From contig NW_003122437.1 of the NCBI RefSeq assembly GCF_000003605.2, positions 18,883-55,027 of the forward strand: 36,145 nt of DNA. Direction: 5' to 3'. Every line of letters begins with the position of its first letter. The stretch's first letter is position 1. The position numbers were made by a program, and so were the translations under genes. Source of the DNA: Saccoglossus kowalevskii. Lineage: Eukaryota; Hemichordata; Enteropneusta; Harrimaniidae. The notes under the pieces are model-generated. The model made no database searches and had not been told where the DNA came from. It saw only the letters and a program-made list of their open reading frames with translations. Below are positions 32,301 to 36,145 of this stretch, one piece after another.

Positions 32301-35300
32301 TTAAAAAACAATTCATTAAAATGTTTAAAATTGTACACCAACCAACAGAATGGTGGTGAAAAATTCTGGTGCTCGAAGGGTTAACTGACAAATATTGAAG
32401 ATTAAATAATCCACAAACGAGTGCCAGAGATTAATATACATGAAATATCTTTTATAATAATGCAAATAGATATATAACTTGTTGAACATTGTGAGGGATA
32501 AAGAACTTTGAAATTGTATTGAATTATACTCACCATATATTTTTTTCGTTCAATTAATAAACTTATCAGACCCTGTATAAGAACCAACACTCATGTTAAT
32601 TAAAAAAACTTTACAACAAAAATGGCCACTAGTCAACCATAATGAATCATACTAGACAAAATTGTTCAAATAAATAATGTACTTGTCTGCACAAAAGATG
32701 CATGCAAGCACTTTAGTCAGAGATCAGAATCCAGACAAAATCCAAGTATAACTACATGCCCAAGATCTAACTTCAGAGCAGTAGAACAGTTTGCTTTTTG
32801 CTTATCAGCCATCTTGAATAAGAATTTAACACAAGATGCACTGAAGTAAATTTATTAGTTTTTGGTCTTCATCTAAACAGGGACTAATAGCAAGTTATAT
32901 GTTATCATGCCACGTTCTATGCTTGTTGAAGTATTAGTAAAAGAAATGATAAGCCAGAAAGTGTTAATACTGTGGGTTTAAATTTCGCTTATTTACCATT
33001 TTAGGCATATTCAGTGGGTTTTAAATTCACGGTTTGTTCATTTAGATAATGTGTTCTATGCTAAATTTTACATATTCACTGGGTTTTTATTCAGCGCATT
33101 TTCCAGTCAGCGAAATAAGCAAAATTAAAACGCAGTGAATAATTAATCCCTTTACAGTAATTAATGACGATACAAGAAAATTTGTGTCTACTTACCATAT
33201 GATGATCCGCATGTAAATGAGAAATATATATACATTGTATTCGTTGCATTATATCTAGGGTTTGGTTGCCATAGTGACGAAACAGCTGTCCAAAAGTCCC
33301 TTCTCCACAGTCCATTAAAACAGATGTATCATTACTGCAATGTAAATAGTGATAGTGATGTCATGGACAAAAAATATAAATCAAAGATGAATTAGAAAGG
33401 TATATGTACCAAGTTTTATTGGAATGCACAGATTGATGAGGTTCTTCACCCATTAAATGCCACCGAGTCTGACCACCTAAAATCAAAACTGAACCAAGAA
33501 GTAGAAAACACAGGACAACAATAGGAGAGTAAGCAGCATTCAAACACTCTGAGTCCTTTCAGAATTGTAAATAATTTCATATATCTCGCCACTTACTTCA
33601 TATTAAGCAGTATTGAACTAACATTTCTTGCGTTGCTAGGCATTGCTGATCCCGTACCGAAAAATACAACTTCTGGATATTTCACTGAAGTTACAATATT
33701 ATCTACTTCACTAGTTGTTTCTGAATCATTAGGTTCAGTGACATTATTACTCGCTGACTCTACACAATTAGTCCTTTGCATTTCAGTTTTTACTGTGTCA
33801 CTCTCATCAGTACCAGTAAGCTCACTAGTATTAGAAGAGTTGACATGATGTGAAAGAGTTTTCCTGAGATCTTTGAGTTTTTCTGTAAATCCTGGTATCA
33901 TGTGGACATCTTTTTCGATTTGTTCTCTTGTTACAGTTGGAATTCCACTTCTAAGATGACAATTGAAACATGTGTAGATGATTATTATGTTCATGGCAAA
34001 GTAATCTAGCAGTATTTCTCTATTGTTCTTTTATGTTGAGCTCTGTGATACCATGTTTACCAAGGGTATACATCTACTGTACAATTTAAATACAGGCTGA
34101 ATATCTACAATTGTAACAATTATAGTACTGTTTATTTAAATACAGATATTAACTGATGAAGATGCATGACAAATTACACAAACTCGCATGTATTGTACAA
34201 TACATGACAGTTTCCATTCCCACACACTAGTGTCATAAGATCTGTATTAGAAGCTCCATCCAGTATTTTTGAGCAATTGAAAACCAAAAATTCACTTGTT
34301 TTCACATGCTTAAATGCTCCAATAGAAGCTATATCCCAATGTTCTAATACTGATTATATAGTGCTGTCAATATATCAACTGACAGTTGTTATAGCAGTGA
34401 AAGTGTGGCCATCACATTCTTAATGACATTGCATTTGATTTACATGGTTATTAATAGCGAAAATATTCAGAATACAGTGGAGAGTGAGTAACTAGTGGAT
34501 TTAATACCCAGGCTTATATTCAGTGTCCTTAAGCAAGGAGCTACCTTTAGTAAAATAGATTTCTAGAATGATGCTAAGAAATCATACCTGTCCCATCTGC
34601 TATGTGGTCTCAGGTGATATTTCATTAAACATTCTGCCTTTGTTATAAGACCATTGTCAACTTTCATTTCACTCTGTAACTAGAGAAATACAACTTCAGT
34701 GTAATGTGCTGCTGTATTACAGGGTCATGGGCTCCTATTACATTCACTTCCTTTTACTTTTATTCATAGTTATTATATACGATATATATACGATAATAAT
34801 AAGGAAAAAGATATATAAGTTGTACTTCTAATTTCCATATATGAAATATATGTAAACTTTCATACATCACCTGCTGAAAGCCTACACATATAGCCTATAT
34901 GAATGGCATGTAATGGCATCAGGAAGTGAATTGTTGGTAAGTACCAGGACAGTTTTCTGTGGTACTTGGGCAATATATTGTATTATTATACATCTGTCAC
35001 TGTAACGCCATAACTTACAGCACGCAGTAATTTTGCGGTATCACACAGGGTATTTTAATCCTACCATATTAGGAAATGCGAATTCCAAATATGAAATGAT
35101 TACGTGCATAAACGTCCTCTAATAATAAAAACAAACATGGCTGCCACAAGGGTTTGACTGGACTCCACACAAAGAAGTTTGCTGATTCTGTTCCAAACTT
35201 TTTGGATTTCGGCATTCCCATGATGTATCCTTGGAAGGAAAAGATGTATAATAATAAGGTTATTACGAGGATACCTCAAAGTATGCACTCGGACAGTACG

Positions 35301-35653
35301 TTGTTGCATCGACCTCCACTGCGCGTCGGTCGATACTCTCACTGTACTGTCTTCGAGTATACTTTGAGGTATCCTCGTTATAACCTCATATTATAACACA
35401 TATCATATATCACATATATCAACTACAGCTGGATTGGAGAGTACCATGGGGGATGGCTCCCATATTTCTGTACTACTAGAATAGGTAGCATTATATGACA
35501 CTTACGGGTTGGATATCCGTATACTGCCCTTTCAAATCAGGAAATATTTGGGGGCATATCATATTCAGCTTGTTTTGTAATAACCAGGATTTATTTAAAC
35601 CATGACTTTCACTTTCACTGTTCATCACTAAGTGATCTGTTTTTTCACCAAAT
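27984..35653 (-). CDS. ELAC2: ELAC2, long-form tRNase Z (C-terminal 11 exons; 5' part beyond right edge)
   Basis: Exons in transcript order: 35653-35506, 34679-34588, 33950-33597, 33334-33196, 32572-32534, 31342-31233, 30771-30684, 29780-29660, 29382-29304, 29197-29047, 28115-27984. Phases match at all junctions, giving 483 aa plus stop. The protein is a zinc metallo-beta-lactamase nuclease that cuts the 3' trailer from nuclear and mitochondrial pre-tRNAs. Visible motifs in order: QNKLNMICPQIFPDL (end of the N-terminal half), GTGSAMPSNARN, DCGEGTFGQL, the zinc motif SHLHADHH, YSGDTMPC, IHESTFEDGLEDEA, LTHFSQRYPKIP and FDHM. Human ELAC2 is 826 aa, so about 340 residues, including the flexible-arm region, should lie past 36145. 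The order and spacing match the family closely; all key catalytic residues are present. Confidence 0.94.
29660..31342 (-). CDS. ELAC2: ELAC2 exons 31342-31233, 30771-30684 and 29780-29660
   Basis: These encode the mid catalytic domain: NLVLPAQLIHFLNLYERL (family: PLxVVAPxQL), IIPCRNLLPF, and then FAQPHGLAITHRDGWKIVYS with GDTMPCNGLVDIG. The Asp of GDT bridges the two zincs. The acceptor of the last is AATAATAG (ends 29781). Confidence 0.9.
30053..30362. mobile_element. MITE-like element, about 310 nt, in an ELAC2 intron
   Basis: The left end (gtagtgtgacatgat, then accaagatcccattt) matches the reverse complement of the right end (gggatcttgacatgtcacaa, then tac) over about 28 nt with a small indel; a second match (tctcgctatc / tctcgctctc) lies inside. 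There is no open frame. Target-site duplication is not clear. Confidence 0.6.
31407..31863. repeat. 65-nt direct repeats flanking the 31471-31784 element
   Basis: Segments 31407-31470 and 31798-31863 share acacatagctagtgagaaa, catacaggta and a catca...caatag start, about 75-80% identical overall by eye. They enclose the MITE-like element. They are too long for a target-site duplication. Confidence 0.5.
31471..31784. mobile_element. MITE-like element with tandem 'tctataaagaccac' motifs
   Basis: The left terminus (tatcaaacctggattggtga) and the reverse complement of the right terminus (acagttaaacctgtgtatag, then tgaccac) share an AAACCTGKRT...GTGACCA core. Inside lie two tctataaaga(c/t)cac/t motifs. 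This pattern is familiar from non-autonomous elements in many marine invertebrates. It lies in an ELAC2 intron. Confidence 0.5.
32534..33334 (-). CDS. ELAC2: ELAC2 exons 33334-33196 and 32572-32534: zinc-binding motif II
   Basis: The first encodes LMDCGEGTFGQLFRHYGNQ and IYISHLHADHHM, the HxHxDH signature that holds both zinc ions. The second is a 39-nt micro-exon, GLISLLIERKKYM, phase 0 at both ends, matching the conserved GLxxILxxR helix right after the motif. Confidence 0.92.
32968..33141. mobile_element. Short MITE-like element, about 174 nt
   Basis: The left end (tactgtgggtttaaatttcg, then cttattta) is matched by the reverse complement of the right end (ttcactgcgttttaattttg, then cttattt). 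Two internal direct copies of a ttcactgggttttta motif are also seen. It lies in an ELAC2 intron next to the zinc-motif exon. Confidence 0.5.
33597..33950 (-). CDS. ELAC2: ELAC2 exon 33950-33597: linker and first beta-lactamase strand
   Basis: It starts SGIPTVTREQIEKDVHMIPG, then runs through about 60 Ser/Thr/Glu/Asn-rich residues (the interdomain linker, poorly conserved in the family). It ends YPEVVFFGTGSAMPS and NARNVSSILLNM. In the PxKxRN loop of tRNase Z the lysine is replaced by asparagine (PSNARN). Confidence 0.92.
34588..35653 (-). CDS. ELAC2: ELAC2 exons at 35653-35506 and 34679-34588: end of N-terminal half
   Basis: The first encodes FGEKTDHLVMNSESES through KLNMICPQIFPDLKG, matching the family's FGxxxQHLxLN and LNxIHPxIFP landmarks. 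The second gives GLITKAECLMKYHLRPHSR, matching the ECLLKYQLRP landmark. The splice phase at 35653 needs two bases from an exon beyond the window. Confidence 0.9.
35095..35396 (+). repeat. Copy B of the foldback repeat, with a nested hairpin
   Basis: The first 200 nt match copy A (26940-27160, minus strand). Its right part is an inverted repeat: arm 35247-35299 pairs with 35344-35395 over about 50 nt at about 85% by eye, centred on cgaggatacctcaaagtat / atactttgaggtatcctcg. Inside the loop a second stem (atcgacc, 35308-35314, with ggtcgat, 35328-35334) forms. It sits in an ELAC2 intron, opposite to ELAC2 in orientation. Confidence 0.65.
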
Positions 35654-36004
35654 CTGTAAGAAACAAATCAGTATATTAACTGTAACAAATCCATGCTTGA
35701 TTAAATTGTTTACTTTTTTTCAATTTTGAATTGTTTACATTACATGTTGTACATATACAAGATGTTAAAATAGACAACTGTATGAAAATGACTGAGATTC
35801 TATTCAGACAGAACATTGATGGTGATACGTTATGGCATGTTGGTATCACAGTAATTAATTGGAATTGTAGTTAATTACTTTACTAATCGTTTTCTCATTT
35901 AGAATACTAGTCTGACAATGTGCATTTGTTTACACACTGTTCTATGACAAATAATATAAAAAGATGACCTACTCTCTTTACACAGGTTTTCTGTTAGAAT
36001 ATTT

Positions 36005-36110
36005 ACCAGACTTTAAGTGCATTTGCGCTATAATGCAGTTTCCTCTAACAGGTATCTATGCTAAAATGTCTATAATGCAGCCAGTCTTGAATTGCTATAA
36101 TGCAATCCTA
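36005..36110. repeat. Short tandem motif 'ctataatgca'
   Basis: Three copies of (g/t)ctataatgca lie at about 36027, 36070 and 36097, roughly 30-45 nt apart, near the right edge. They probably belong to a dispersed repeat cut by the window. Confidence 0.4.
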
Positions 36111-36145
36111 TTTCCTATCATGTGTGCATCAGAAGTTTTTTGGTC

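Noticed and set aside
33361-33543. Hydrophobic minus-strand frame (VVLCFLLLGSVLILGG) in an ELAC2 intron
   Set aside because: It lies between two well-matched ELAC2 exons and has no homologue in the protein; most likely chance or a repeat fragment.
1-36145. CRISPR arrays, bacterial operons or phage modules
   Set aside because: The window is clearly eukaryotic with spliced animal genes; no such structures are present.

Overview
The window looks like an AT-rich invertebrate animal genome. Genes are split by many GT-AG introns, spacers are long, and short inverted-repeat elements are scattered throughout. Gene content (a very large cadherin, an SRSF3-type splicing factor, a long-form tRNase Z) is bilaterian. 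I cannot fix the phylum from sequence alone; an ambulacrarian, cephalochordate or lophotrochozoan is plausible. Layout: (1) Positions 54-12201, minus strand: the 5' part of a giant cadherin gene, 19 coding exons (2,187 codons) running off the left edge. It encodes a signal peptide, a roughly 460-residue threonine-rich mucin-like repeat tract, then about 16 extracellular cadherin (EC) repeats. A five-EC block (EC1-5) is duplicated as EC8-12 with nearly the same exon sizes. (2) Positions 12202-17160: AT-rich intergenic DNA with no gene I can support. (3) Positions about 17200-25560, plus strand: an SRSF3/Rbp1-type SR splicing factor. It has a likely non-coding first exon, five coding exons (204 aa) and two polyadenylation signals. 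Its second coding intron holds a 359-nt exon-like segment that brings an early stop and is packed with WCWWC motifs, the sequence bound by SRSF3 itself; this is a candidate autoregulatory poison exon. (4) Positions about 25560-27983: convergent intergenic DNA with repeats. (5) Positions 27984-35653, minus strand: the C-terminal 483 codons (11 exons) of ELAC2, the long-form tRNase Z, with the catalytic metallo-beta-lactamase motifs; its N-terminal half lies beyond the right edge. The introns and spacers carry several MITE-like inverted-repeat elements and a foldback repeat family present in two copies. The three genes are functionally unrelated (adhesion, splicing, tRNA 3'-end processing) and neighbour each other only by position. 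The strongest leads are the SRSF3 poison exon and the N-terminal mucin tract plus seven-EC periodicity of the cadherin.
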